A model generated the notes under the pieces. It did no database searches. It saw only the letters and a program-made list of their open reading frames with translations, and had not been told where the DNA came from. Both the position numbers and the translations under genes were made by a program. From Sipunculus nudus (lineage: Eukaryota > Annelida > Sipuncula > Golfingiida > Sipunculidae): 64,000 nt of DNA. The stretch covers positions 92,154,723 through 92,218,722 of the forward strand of contig CM049309.1 in the NCBI GenBank assembly GCA_026874595.1, given 5' to 3'. Below, piece by piece: positions 1 through 14,469 of this stretch; position 1 is the stretch's first letter; the number at the start of each line of letters is the position of its first letter.

Positions 1-136
1 TGTAAGGCGGGCATGAACCTCGGATCAGAGATTGTGTAAGGCGGGCATGAACCTCGGATCAGAGATTGTGTAAGGCGGGTATGAACCTCGGATCAGAGAC
101 TGTGTAAGGCGGGCATGGACCTCGGATCAGAGACTG
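1..136. repeat. 34-bp tandem repeat, left edge
   Basis: Four consecutive 34-bp units, each beginning TGTAAGGCGGG and containing CCTCGGATCAGAGA, with only a few substitutions. The array is cut by the window start, so its full copy number is unknown. It has no convincing coding content. Confidence 0.95.
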
Positions 137-3100
137 TGAAAACATTTCCAGTAGTCGATAATCGATTACTCTCAATAGACCAATATACATGCTCGAAAGT
201 TTTTTTTTTTTTTTGCTAGATCGATAGATATATGCGTGATACCAATAATATGGCTCTGGTACCTATATCGCCCGTGCTGGGTGCATAATGCGATACAATG
301 CTCTGATTGGTGTGATTTCCTTCTCAGCCCTGGGGGTGTAACCAAGAATATCTTACTATGCAAAGCAGGAGATATGGAAGTGTAAAATCGCTGGGTGAGG
401 AGCGTTGTACACATATAAACCAGCTCCCTGGAGACATGGTTAATAATAGAGGAAGGAGGGAATGTGTGCCAAGGTGATAAGAAATGAATTAAACAAACTG
501 CTAAAGTTATGCTGTTATGGATTCTTTGGGTACTGACATTTTTTACCATATTTTATTACATAAACAAAATTGCATTGACAATAACATGCATAGGCGTCAC
601 ATTCACTAAAGGCATGAACATTCGGATAAATCTGGTGATCACACAGTTACAATTTAACACTGACAACTAGTATACATATTGTACAGCTAATATAGTAAAC
701 ATTTGAAATCATGTATTTTAAAGGTTTTTTTTTCAGTTATCACGACAACAGTTCGGTTACGAGGATGAGCTTCTTTAAGCCTGGATACCCATGTTATTAT
801 TATCTAATGCAGTATAACACAGCTCTGGAACACAAAGTCTACACTGGCAATTGCTCCCCTTCTTCAAACTCTTTTCTTCTCAATACTCAACTAACCCAAT
901 CGACAGGGTCCGAATACACTATCGATCAAATTCAAACGAAATTGCCATTAACATCAAGCCCTCAGAGGCACCAGAAGGACACAAGAACGAGTCCATGTTT
1001 ACAACGATATCGATTTAAGGGTCCAGGCCGCCCGGTCAAACAAGCTGACAGGGGTCACTTGGTGCGGGTGTCTAATAATGTCAAAGAAAGCAAACAATTA
1101 ATCAACTAACAGCTTTACACAGGTAAACTAAGAAAATATACTTCACGCAGATTTTGAAACAATTAAAAATAAATAACTGTATATTTTAATATAAACTGTT
1201 ATGATTTATAATAAAATCATAGGGCTTGGATTGATTTAATTTTCGAATTTAGAAAGAGAAGTAAAAAGTATACCATGTATGTCACGACGTCATGACTTTT
1301 TTTTTATCAAGCATGACTGCTTCAAAAAACTTGTATTACCTTCTAGTTCACTCAGTGCGACTCGTCCGTCCGTCGTTCGCGGTGCACCAAATATCTCAAC
1401 GCGTCTCAACGTGTTGCCAAGTATCACAATAGCTGTCTACATAATACTTTACAGACGTGTGTATCATGTAATAAATATTCAAATTAAGGTTTTGTGGCGC
1501 CATAAATGATAACCTAGTTTCTGCAAGCCAAAATGGTTTTCTCCAAAATAGTATGTCAGTAAGTATTGACAGTTAACGATTCCTAAGAGAAATGGGATTT
1601 CATAAAATGAGTAGGAAGTGAGTTTTTTAAATGGTGTCCCCTAGGAACATTTGCAACATTTGATAAAATGATTTGTTAGCATGCATGATGTAATGTCTTT
1701 TACCAAATATCTCAAGAACGCTTGCAACCATGATCACCAAATTTCGGAGTTTTATTTATCACGTGATTGCTTTGTGATTGTCAGGTGCAAGTGGCGCAAA
1801 CTGTTATGACCTACTTTCCGCAGCTGAAATAATATTGCGACCCGTTTAGTTTGGACTAAGCTATAAATATATAAAACTTTCCAGTGTCTGTTTTCACGAG
1901 AGAAAAAAATATTAAAATCCTTGCAACTTTTGATGTCAGGTAATAACTGCAGGTGTTGAACATTCAAAACTTCTTTTTTATTTCACACACTCAGTCAGAC
2001 CTGTTTATTCTAATTTTTCCTGCACTCCAAAAAAGGCAATATATTTTATATTATATAATGTCTATGTACGTTATTATCTGATATTATATCATTAATGAAA
2101 TAATAATTGAATTTAGATATTATATCTTGATCCAGAAGTCTTTTCTGTTTGTTTAAATGTGGCCTCTATATTAAGCTCTTCCTACTAAGCTGTTTATCAA
2201 ATTATGCAAACACTCCAAAAAGTTTGACTGGTATCTGACTAAAATTACAACCACTTCAACATGATTAAGCCAAGGGATAGATTAATAAATATCACAAAGG
2301 ATTTCATTCTGGCTAAGGCTATGTCAAAATAGATTTTAAATCCGCCTAGGCGAGTTGGACATCCTTCCTTCACTCCTGACAGGATTTTAAGCTCGCCTAG
2401 AATGAAGGATTTAAAATATCGAAAGGGCCAAATCAAAATTTAGATTTCCGGTAATCCAATAGGCCAATTCGAATCCGCTTACATTGTAATTTCGCTTGTG
2501 GCATATGTCTATATATTATATTATTTTATATGAACACATATATACAACATATATGTTGTTCTGCGTAAAACCAGAGCCGACGATATTACTTAACAGTAGA
2601 ATATCAAGTTGACATGACGCGGGACACAGACTATTTTCTGACACAAGTCAGGGACTATATTTGCCTGTAACATCTGTATGGTTTCATCGGCCGAGTGATA
2701 GGTCGCTAGAATAAACGTCCTATACTAATTCTTCATTAAGTAAATGTTGGGAATCGTTCGGGTAAACAAGAATTGAAAGTGTGAAATGTGCCCAAACGCC
2801 CTGCCCCAGTAGAGTTATAAGGGCGGTTTAATTAGGGCGCTGGTGGCACTAATGTCTGAGAAAAACGTATCCTAGAATTCATCTTATGATAAACTCTATG
2901 CTTTGGACTATCAACATTGTCTAAATCGACAACACATCACACTGACAGTGTTGTCACTGGCAAGACATCTTCGAAATGCAATTCAAGGCAAATGAAGCTG
3001 ATCGGGTACAGAAATATAGGTAAACAGACAAAAACTTTCTAACAAATTGTTAACACCGAAAAACACATAAGAACCCTCATGTTGAGCATGACGTGTAGGA

Positions 3101-4599
3101 TTGTTGGTACGTAGACTGTAACTGAAATGGAAGAGTTATCTCTGCTGTCAGCTATTTATAAATAGAGGTTAAACTTAACTCTTGTATTCCAACCAAAGCT
3201 TAAATACCGCACGGATTAACTTTTCCCCCATATGTTCAATCCATACATATATATCTCTATAAATTCATTGCACCTACATATATGTTCACAATTATTTCCA
3301 CGGGTTGTCGAACTCTAAAAAGACAGGTATATTGTACGTGACATTGTTCACATATCTGTAAAATGTATTGCAAAAAACTGGGTGTCCAATGATTGTAAAT
3401 TGCTCTTAAACACTGATATATGTGTATTTTTTTAAAAAAAAACGGTATGGGCTTCTTTATAAACATGCAACATTTGGTCTTATTTCTATTCCATAAGCCA
3501 ATTCCTCAAAATAGATGTGTAATCGGAGCCTACATACCTCAGCCAGAATCCTATTAAAACTTTCTTGTTTACTCAATGTCACAGTTCACCAACCCGGTTC
3601 ACAGGTGATCTCTAGAACAAAGTTTGCCCTCATTACTGTATATGTATTACTGTTTTATGAATAACCGTATATGTCAGCGAAGCCGTTGGATATATTTTAT
3701 GAGAGATAGGCGCGTGTGTAACATAATTTTCACTCCTTATCAATTGCAATACAGTTCTATTCACGAAAAAAAAAATGTCATGGGGTCTTGCAGAGCAAAT
3801 GTTGCATGAAGTAAAATGGCAAAACTGCATGAATGACCCGATTAAATCACTCCTTGGACCTTTCTTTCTCGTGCAAATAAATGTATTAAACTCAACTTTG
3901 GTTGATCATCCATTTATAAAGCCAAATTACAAAATACCCAGGACACATTACACACAACAGCAGCTGCAATCGATACTATATATACCACACAAATAAATTA
4001 TTTACATTTTATCTTGTGAGACATATTTCAACTCTGCAGAGGTATAAATATGAAATAATGCACTATGAAATTAAACTGATTAACAAAATCTCTCTCTTTG
4101 ATTTTTTTCTTGTTTCTTCACAGGCGACTTTTAGCAAATTGAGAGAATGATAGTAAAAAAAATTGATTGTGTTTAAACGTGCAGTTTTTGTTTCGAGAAT
4201 TTTATCCCATAATACTTCGCCACATTCTCCTATTTTTTGCGATAATGCTATGTAATATATTATGCTGCATGAAGTAAAATCTTTGGAAACAAAGTAACAG
4301 CGACATCCCAGTGTAATAGAGAGTGGTCATATTAGTTTAGCTTTAATTTTGAATGTGACCCACGCCTGTCCTTGTCCGGTTGGTATCCGCAGGTGTGAGG
4401 TATATTGTGATAAAACATTTTACCAAGTTACTGAATTAGTTGATAATTTTACTTATCCTGAAAGTTATACGCTTGTTCCCTCTTTGCTTCATGTTGAGGC
4501 CAGTGCCTCAGATTTCGATTGAAACTTTAGAGATGATATTAAGCCTTTCCCACCCAAAAAAAGAGATTTTAGCAAAGTACTGACACAAACCAAAACAGG
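137..4599. other. Non-coding stretch, no supported gene
   Basis: AT-rich sequence with scattered short open frames. The longest, 132 codons at 711-1109 on the + strand, has no domain-like pattern and no coherent splice context. I see no exon chain, RNA gene or mobile element here. It is probably intergenic DNA upstream of the gene that starts at 7786. Confidence 0.6.
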
Positions 4600-4784
4600 G
4601 CGGATCCAGGATTAAGGAAAAGGAGTTGTCCAACCTAATGACAAATGACAAACCTAAAGAAAGGTCCCCAGGTCTGAAAAAGGGAGGTCCAGGCCACAAA
4701 AAAATTGGTCTGAAACCCTTTTAAAAAGGTTGCGGTGGCTGAAACAGAAGGGTCCAGACCTCACGGACCCTCCCCTGGATCCGC
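4600..4784 (+). mobile_element. MITE-like element, copy 1
   Basis: A 185-bp segment bounded by perfect 11-bp inverted termini, GCGGATCCAGG at the left and CCTGGATCCGC at the right. The interior is colinear with the reverse complement of 21935-22130; shared blocks include AATTGGTCTGAA and AAAAAGGTTGC. It has no coding capacity, so it reads as a non-autonomous terminal-inverted-repeat element. Target-site duplications were not resolved by eye. Confidence 0.75.
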
Positions 4785-4975
4785 TTCTGCATGTTTCTTC
4801 AGGTTTAGCAATTAAAACACTTTTAACGTTAACATTTTGGAAGATCTTCAAACAGGGGGTTTAAGCCTACAAACAATTAAATGATAATTTAAGAAAAATA
4901 AGAAAAACTGTTTTGTCATTATTCGCGGATTTTGAGTACTATAGGAAGGTCACCATCCAAAACTCTTTTATAAAG

Positions 4976-5030
4976 GCCAAGCGTCATCAAAGGCCAAGCG
5001 TCATCAAAGGCCAAACGTCATCAAAGAGAA
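4976..5030. repeat. 18-bp tandem repeat (3 copies)
   Basis: Three adjacent copies of AAGGCCAAGCGTCATCAA, the last with one substitution. Confidence 0.9.
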
Positions 5031-6860
5031 TAGGGAATTTAATTTTAAAACATGTAATACATTCGTCCAAATTGAAACATTTTATTTACGGGCGTAGAAA
5101 ATAGCCAACAGCAATAGATTAAATCAGTTCTTAACACACAAGGATACCTGTAAATTCATATATTGATACAATACTCGACATGTTTATATTGTCTGCCTGC
5201 TATATGCACATGAATACATTATAACATATCTTGATTAAGTACATACCAGCTTGATTCCAATGTGCTTTCCTGGTAACAGATTCCTGTACCTTCCACTCGA
5301 TCGATCCTTCCTCGATCCTCGGTTCAACCACGCCTATATTTAGTGCTCAGGTAAACAGTTATCTGGGCGACATGACGAATTGATTAACAGATGTGTAAAA
5401 CCAGAGTTCATTCCCTGTCCATGTACAACATTTCTATTCCATGTGATGATACGATGGAATTATAAATGTGAATTCCTCTGGTTCTGACGTTAACCTATTA
5501 TACATTTAAATAACTGTCCGCGGATATGTCTGGCGCGCGCCGGAAGCGTTTTACCTGGCTGAGAATTGTTAATTCATGCCGAGTTTTGGTGCGGACGAGT
5601 TCACACAGCCGTCACGCGTTGATACCGCCCAGACATGGCCAATATTGATCCGCTTGGCGGCTTCTGCAGCAGCTCAGTGTTCAGTGTGTGATACCGGAGG
5701 ATTTTACACAAATATGATTTGTCAAATAATCTTTTTTATCGTGTCGCGCTATTTTTTTCCTTTTTTTTTTCTTCAAACAGACATCCTTGTTAACTAGTTC
5801 GACAAATGACAGGGGGGACAGGGTTCAATGTGTTTTATGCATATTTTGACATATTTTACTTTTCGAATATTATTATTGAGCAGACACTCGAGTACATTAG
5901 AGTGTACATACAAATCTGGACAAACGGGGAAATAGATAGATGGCTTTAGGTTTTAAAAACTTGTAAATTTATAATAAGTATAACGTTCATGTCTGTTTGT
6001 AAATGTACTTTGAAGCGGAAAATGTGTAGTGATCAACACAATCATTAATAGTCAAGTAGCCCATCACGAGATGGCGCTACAAGTAAATTTAGCATAATTT
6101 TAATGCAGCCACATTCTGAAATAAAATATAAAGATAACATATTTATTTAACTATATAACAGTTGCAAACTTTTAAGAGGGTCATCCGTCGATTTGATAAT
6201 TTGATTGTATTCGCAAGTCTCTTTGAACTAACTGTTCGGAGTTTCCAACCTGACATGGTGTTATTTTGGATTAAGTAGTCAGATCTGAGCGAAACTTGGT
6301 TCAACACCCTGGTCGCTAAATGAACAGCTAGTCTCAATTTATAGAGAAAAAATGAAAAATTAAAAACAAATAAATAAAAATAAAAACTGCCATGTACCCA
6401 GCCCATCCAATGTGTGTCCATTTATACTACTATTATTTAACTTTTCTCGGGAGAGTCTTTCTTTATTTTCTGCCAAAGTCTATACTTACGTCTGTATACG
6501 TATTCTTATGTATGGTGCTGGTTAAGTTTTTACCTGTTTTTCTTGATACGTCCACGTCAGTCAGTAAGATTAGACGAGTACGAGTATAACTGATAATAAA
6601 TTGATATAGGTCTGTTGTTAGTCACATGGTGATGACCAAGTGTTCATGATTAAAAAGGACAATGATAAACAAACCAGCCTTTATCACCTCAGGTACAATC
6701 GATCAGTCCGCATGCATGATATATAAAAATATCACTGTATGCGTTATACTCTATAAATTCAGATAATCATTTAACTGTGTAAGCAATCCTTTACACAAAA
6801 TGCAAAAGATATATGAATTACTTAAAAAAAGATTTATAATGCTAATACTTCTACTAATGA
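5031..6860. other. Non-coding stretch, nothing supported
   Basis: AT-rich sequence with short chance open frames only. A small GC-richer patch near 5515-5700 (GGCGCGCGCC at about 5531) could be regulatory, but nothing beyond base composition supports that. Confidence 0.5.
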
Positions 6861-6863
6861 TAC

Positions 6864-6901
<38 letters not shown>

Positions 6902-6950
6902 AATAATAATACTGTTATAATTATTATTATAATAATTATTATTATTTTTT
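6864..6950. repeat. (ATT)n / (AAT)n microsatellite
   Basis: A run of ATT repeats passes into AAT repeats and back, giving an imperfect palindromic trinucleotide tract. The open frame across it (poly-Ile/Asn) is an artefact. Confidence 0.95.
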
Positions 6951-7039
6951 TACTAGTATTCCACTGTTTGCATTATAAAAAAAACAGAAACAGATATAAA
7001 AATATACAAGACCAAGTGAAAGACATGTCAACCTATATT

Positions 7040-7158
7040 GCATGCACCTCTATAATCATACAAACACATGCACCTCTTTATAATCATACAAACACATGAA
7101 CCTCTATAATCATACAAACACATGCACCTCTTTATAATCATACAAACACATGCACCTA
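7040..7158. repeat. 28/30-bp alternating tandem repeat
   Basis: Four units built on ATAATCATACAAACACATG. They alternate between a shorter form (CACCTCTATAATC) and a longer form (CACCTCTTTATAATC), so the higher-order period is about 58 bp. Confidence 0.9.
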
Positions 7159-7339
7159 CAAACACAAAAATGACTGTCACAAGTGTGGCATGGATAAAAT
7201 ATGTTAGGCTTCTCCGTTTTGCGCTCAATTATTTATTTAATTATTATTTATATAATTAATATATACTTTAGATGGTTTCTGTAAGACCAATCAATCAGCA
7301 TATAATTTATATTATAAAAAGTGACGAGTGCATCCCTCC

Positions 7340-7785
7340 CACGGAGGGGGGGGGGGGGGCGCTGTAAACAAGTCATGAAGTATGCAGCATTCAGAAGCGG
7401 CGACGGCGAGCGTACATAACCTCTTCACCTGCATTATGAAATGCATGAGTGAAATGCCTGGAGGCCTGAATTTTAGACGAGCTGGTGTATGGGCCGACCA
7501 TAATATTCTTTGTAGGAGTATTGAAGAAGCGTGCTTTACCGAGTACTGAAGTAACTATACATCCCACGTTTTCACTAAGCATTGACAGTGTCGTCTGCGG
7601 TGAGGGAGTGGGCTGGGCGGGCTTTCCACATCCGTCTGCTAGGCTTGTGGGCCGCGTGACACACTGGCGGTAATGCATGTGACCTAGGAGTAGGGCTAAT
7701 TATACCAGCATTGAACCGTCGTCAGGCTGCTATCAGACGCCAGAAAAGAAAAATCTAGCTTCTGTGATCAAACCGTCTGCTCAAC
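7340..7785 (+). promoter_or_regulatory. Probable promoter and 5' UTR of the nucleosidase-domain gene
   Basis: A locally GC-richer segment with a G-run near 7347-7360 directly precedes the start codon at 7786. It lacks long repeats and lies where the 5' UTR and core promoter of the downstream gene should be. No TATA box is clear at a fixed distance, and the transcription start cannot be placed from sequence alone. Open frames on both strands here (7391-7678 minus, 7485-7673 plus) are taken as composition effects. Confidence 0.45.
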
Positions 7786-7810
7786 ATGGCGAACAACGCC
7801 GATTCTGAAG
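7786..7810 (+). CDS. Coding exon 1 (start codon)
   Basis: ATG followed by seven codons (MANNADSE) plus one base, then donor GTAGGT. The leftover G joins AT of exon 2 to give Asp 9, keeping the frame. The ATG has a good context (CAACATGGC). Exon 1 is 18.6 kb from exon 2, so it rests on phase, donor quality and context and needs transcript support. Confidence 0.7.
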
Positions 7811-8520
7811 GTAGGTTTGTAATTTCATAGACCATGACCTAAATTAGGCCGGCATTATGCCTCCTCAAGACACATCGTACGTGTCTGCGGTCCGGCCTAC
7901 ACGCCGGTGATTGCACTATAACGTTCCATAGGCATCATGCATAAACAAATCACACTGCGCTCTCTATGTATATTGCTTCCGCAACAATAATGATGATCTT
8001 ATACATATCGTTTGTACCACGAGTCTGAACATCTAATTCCCTGCCAAGCTCGGCTTTGGAAGGCTGGTTATCCCATAGAAGCCTGCTGGATATGGATTAT
8101 TGTTGTTTGTCATGGCACATAATGCCATGGTCTCTTCTCAGTCCCTGATCAGTCGTATCGGCCACAAGACAAGATGACTCACGCCTGGTCTGCCAGGGCT
8201 GCCGGGGCTGCAACTACTTGCTTGCTGCTGGCATTGGCAGCATCTAATTCTAAATGTGATTATTCATGCATCGTAGCCACGGCTCCAGCAGCAACACAGC
8301 CTGGCAGAAATTTTAACAGTGACTCTTCTTGGCAGATATATAATGACCGTCCTTTACACACGACAGACGAATCTTGACAAAGTCTTACACAATTCCAACG
8401 TGGTCTAATGCTGTATATATGGTTTATGTCTCTTATGGTTATATACATTTATGTAGTTCTACTTATTACACACGTCATGCATGACAGCTGTTACAATGAC
8501 ATCCTCCAGTTTATCTGCTT

Positions 8521-8610
<90 letters not shown>

Positions 8611-8681
8611 GTATGTATGTATATGTATATATATATATATTATTATATTAAATAGTATGTGGTTAATGGTCTAAAGATATG

Positions 8682-8747
<66 letters not shown>

Positions 8748-9960
8748 GCCAGCTGTGTTTGACAGACCAGTTAACGGCCCGCTATACACAATAATTAAAC
8801 CACGCTCACGGTGTCGGCTGCTTCACAAATCATGTCAGATTCTGCAGTAAACAATGAAGGTTTGTCAAAACCACACGGGACAAAAACCGATAACTCTGAT
8901 CACGTCCATGTTTGTGTGTGGTCGGTACCTCAGTCCCTCGGTTAGCAGGCCGCACATATACCGCTAATGTCCCACCGGCAATATTAAACTCCATCATGTT
9001 AAAGGAATGTTGCACGGCATTACAGTGTCCATGTTCCTTGAAAAATGAGCACTTCTACTTGATATTTTAATTGGGGAATCGAATAGCCACATGTTATGTG
9101 CATATATCTGATTTGAATGTATTCCTCAGCATTAATAAACATTCCTAAGTTGTATTCATAAGCATATGGCAACCATAGTGTATATGCATGTGCATGCCTA
9201 AGTTTTACATTTTCTACTTCAGGTATCGGTTGTTGAAATTTTTAAAAATAACACATTTTCATGAAAAGATAGCTCTAAAATATATTTTAATTCTTAGTTG
9301 GTATAAAGGTTTCAAGGACGACGGGTATACATAGGGTATGACCTTTGAGTACTGAAGTTCAGTTTGGGCTAGTCCCGGCTAGATGATGTCACGTATAATA
9401 CATTTTTTTAAGGTAACAATCCAAAATGAATTACAGATATAAAGGTAATAACCGGTATACTTATAAGAAGTGAAGTTTTATGAGGTTTATCCGAATAACA
9501 TGCAGTTATTTAAAACATGTAGCGGGAATGTGGTACACGGTAATGTATAATACAGGCTATAAAACCCCATATATAGCAATACAATATCATATAATACACA
9601 TGTGGTAGCATTCTGTTTAGCAGCCAGTTGTTGTGTTTACATCGTGTCTAGTCCTTGACTGTTTCAAATTACAAAATTTCTGGGACCATGACCTGCATGG
9701 AAAAGTCAGCGATTCTTTCGTTAGTTTATGTTATGTTATATATACCTGAAAACTCATATAAAACTTCACTCAACTCTTAAACTGCTATAGGCCTATAATT
9801 TAACAGGAACCTCCATCAAACCCACTATACATATTCATGTTTCTTTCAGTTTATTCGATGATCAGTCTAACGAAGTAATCTCTCAGTCAATAAAGAATAT
9901 CAAAGTAAACATTTTTTTATATGGCGGAATGTTCATTGAAACATGCAGTGCCTGCACAGG

Positions 9961-10040
<80 letters not shown>

Positions 10041-10435
10041 TGTGTGTGTATCTTACAGATCAACGCCTGTAGGTTTTGTCCGTCCCTATATGCAGGGTGT
10101 TGTCATATATCTTATACACAATGTTATTTTTGTCGCTCATGGTAACATGTGGTGTTGACATATATGCAAATTTATCAACAAGCGTGCAACCACTATCATG
10201 CAAAACTTCCCCGAATTTCACATATATCTATAAACACTTACTAACACACCATTTATGTAATGGCCAACAGTGTCATCATCAATTCGCTGTGGTCATATTA
10301 AATCGTCCAATCTAAATTTCCTGGATGAGATGCCTGTCGCGATATTACATAGGTGTGCAGGTCACAGCTCTAAAATATGTTTGTGGTATATGGATGAACA
10401 CGGATGTATATTCGTTCACTCGTGTATAGACAAAC

Positions 10436-10515
<80 letters not shown>

Positions 10516-10800
10516 AAATAATAGCTGTATTCTATATTCTACCCTTACAGGGACAGTTTCGGATACGACCTAATATTGAAATTAAACCAGTAAACATACA
10601 TATATACACAGATACACATATTTGCACACCCATAGACCCATCAGTATAAACACAGACACTGTATGACTGAAAACAGTCCCTACTCCATGCACCTGTAGTA
10701 CTCTGTTAAAAAATATACAGCCCACACCACGCGTAAATTGAGAAATTTAATAAAAGTTCATCAGCTGTCTGATGTGCCCTATGCAATTACACATCTCATT

Positions 10801-10871
<71 letters not shown>

Positions 10872-13800
10872 CGGCAAGTTCAAACATACAAATGGAAGCA
10901 AACACAAATTAATTGTGAGGATTCACTTTGATACACAGTTCTTGAGCAATCGGATGTGCTCTATATGAACATAAAATATGAGGCCAGGTGCCCTTCCTTC
11001 GCCCTCTCCCCGGTCCCCCAGGGATCTACTTAAGGTGCGCCGAACACAATAGACGCCGGGACAGGACCCCAGACCGTTATCGTTACCACATGTTACGTTC
11101 ATGGCACACTCAATACCCTAATCGAAGGGGTTTCCTGCACCAAACGGAATTTTTATCCACAATGTTCAACATCCACTGTGGATACTTTAGTATATAACAA
11201 AAATAGGTAAAGATATCACAATAATGCTGCGTGGCTTAACATGTGCATCCTTATAATTGTACGAAAAATACAAACTGCTGTTAAACGGGTGATGAAGTTT
11301 AACAGGGTTGGTTTTTTGAGGAACAACTGTATCTGTAACAACTGGAAATCGGCGGACACTTTGTTAATATAACATTATATTATGTATCAATTATAAGAAC
11401 TTGGTGAAAGATATACATGTAGGTTAGTGGTATTGATACGTCGGCCTCGGTATATTAATTAAGAGTCATGAATTTTGTACGTAGTCTTTTTACACATAAA
11501 ATAAACAAAACTAATCAACAAATTTTTATTACCTGGATTGAAAGGGGACTGACATTGGGCCTTCACGTTGAAGAACACTGGATCGTTAAATGTGTGGGGA
11601 CTTGCGGGGTCGCTACATGAACGGCTCCTTTGACCTCTGGCGGACCGGGGGTGTTTTCGCTCCCCTTTCATGTCACTTTAATTATGATGAACGACTGTGC
11701 TGGTCAAGGTGGTCGTTTCACGTTCCAGTAATTAATTTCAGGATCCGTGCACTTCGCGTACTCAGTTGGCCATTACTCCTTTAATGTATAAAATTAAATA
11801 TAGGACTTAGCACGTGTAATTTACAGCCAATCATAGTGGTAAAAATAACCAGGATAATTAAATTTGTAATTGATTAATATATTGTATATTCGGGTAAATA
11901 ATAAATATATTGAAATAACAAATTAAAAAGTAAAATGTTATGGCGAGCAGAATATATTGATTTAGGGTGGCAGATTTGGTTTCCTAATGAGATTATCTGT
12001 ATATATAACAGCATCCACCATTTTGATCCTATGAAATATTTTTAAATTTGTACAAACATGCATGACGGGCATCATGACATATGTTAACATAGGTTATACT
12101 GTCAAGGCTCAATAACACGGACTGAATAAATCTGTAGGCATCTCGTTGCACCTTATTTTTACCTTTAAAAATTTCTTTCACACAGAGCTTTCTTAATTTA
12201 TAACTTTAAGACGCCAAGTTAAGAATATCACATGAAAGAAAAAGCAAAATTTCTTAAAAAATAAGACTCATACTATTGCAAGACGTGTTAAGTATCAAAT
12301 TATAAAATTGCTTTCTTAGCTTAGCTGACCATAAGTCGTCTTAGCTATAGTCATGGTCCTTTGTCAAGACCTTTCAGGTCTTCAAACCTGAAACTGGGTC
12401 ACTGCGGCTTCGTTCCTTTGAGAAATTAAGGAAAAACCTCCTTTTTCAGTAAAAACCTATTGTTACACTTTATAACTTCCCACTATGAAAACAGCTGTTG
12501 TTGATCTATTCATATTTGATATTACCATTTCAACATATACTTCCTTTGTAAATGCCAGAAATTAGGTCAGTATTGTAAATCTTTGAAGATATGGGCCAAA
12601 ACATCATGCCCTTTGTAAAAAAATGAGGAAATATTTTTACTCACTTAACATGACCATTTGCTTAGCTAGAGAGTTTATTTCAAGTATATTTCAACTTAGG
12701 TTTAATTGTATACCAGAAGTAAGATCAAAATATTGTTATTTATAGTTAAGTTATCAGCATTAATGTGAAATTGTGAAATCATTTCCTTAAATTTTGCCCA
12801 ACTTTGACCATGGCACGTACTTTTCCTGTATGTACGTTCGCTTTTGTTTTCACAAGATGGACACATATAGTTTTATGCTTATAAAATCTGAAATTTGAAA
12901 GGAATTGATGAAAAAGGGTAGCTTTTATTCAAGTTTTCATACACCGTGTCAAGTGATGTTTACTCTAAGCCAACCCAGTCCAGTGATCTGCAGTGAGAGA
13001 TGCAGCCCTCACCTGTGTTATGTAACTGCTACACGCCAAGCATCTCCCTTTACTCACCTTTGCTAGGCTTCCCCTCTGCTCCCCCCAGGGAGTTTATAAA
13101 CTAGATGAATGTTCTTATTTTCTCTGTTTAATCAATTCTTATTCTAGACTTTACTACATTTTGGATTTTTTTATTGTATCACAAGGGGTAACAATTTCTT
13201 TTTAAATATTTTAAAATCAGTTTAAACATTTCGATTAAAAAGAAATAAAATATATATGTATGCATAATTTGACTTGATGTGAGCCAACTAAGGATGAATA
13301 ATCATGCATCTTACAATTCTGAATTAACTTATATTTTTATTATTGCAAATTTATAAAATTTGTTAAATTAAAAAAAAATTAATATATGGTAAATACTATT
13401 TATGAAAAAAATGGATATACTAAAAATTACCATTATTTTCTATATTGAATCATTAAATGCTTTCAGGCTACAAGTTTCATTTATTACAAAGAGAAGATGC
13501 AACATATATCTTATCGGCATGATTTAACTTGCTTTAAATTTATTTTATGCTCATTTAAAAAATCAAAAATGAAATTGATTTTAGAGAATTTTCTTTCATT
13601 CAGTAATTTAAATGTGTTTATTTTTGCTTAAGCTCATATTCTAAAATTTGCAGGGTTCCGTATGTTCTCCGTATGGATGGATATGTTTACCTGCAAATTA
13701 CATGCAGCAACATAGGTGACATACTGAAACTTTTACAAACACATGATGCTACATTGTTATGATGAGCTGTTGAGGTATTTATTTTTATTTTACAAACCTT

Positions 13801-14064
13801 CAATACATACAAAAAGATATTTTTACAATTAATTTTACTTCTGCGAAAAATGAGAATTCCTGTTGTTCCTGGGAAAACCCAGAATTTTAATTTCTCCAAG
13901 AATAAATGAGAATCAAGATTTATTATGAATTTATTCCCATTTTCCCCTTGAAGAATGAGAAATCCCATTTTTTTAGGAAGAATAGGAATTCTCATTTTTC
14001 CTGGGAAGTATTGTAATTCTCAGTCTTCCCGGGGAGATTCTGGATCTTCACAGATTCTCATTCT

Positions 14065-14141
<77 letters not shown>

Positions 14142-14407
14142 CAGGGTTGTTAATGTTACCACCGTTCAACATGGTTGGGCCAGATAATTATAAGGCTACA
14201 GCTATTACATCTTTATCTGCCCTTAAACAGTCTATACATGAAACATAGAGTTAACATTAAGGTCAAACTCATTCATGCATGTATGTGCATGTAAAAAAAG
14301 GAATAACGGGTCCCAACGGGGATCTACAAACAGAGTATGATATAGCTGTATTTTATTAAGTGCAACAGTGGTTTAAAGCAGGATGAAACATTTTATCAAA
14401 GTATAAT

Positions 14408-14469
<62 letters not shown>

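Noticed and set aside
711-1109. 132-codon + strand frame
   Set aside because: No domain, no promoter or splice context, and biased by local T-runs at the start.
9921-10649. Tyr-Ile repeat frames across (TA)n tracts
   Set aside because: Pure microsatellite translations.
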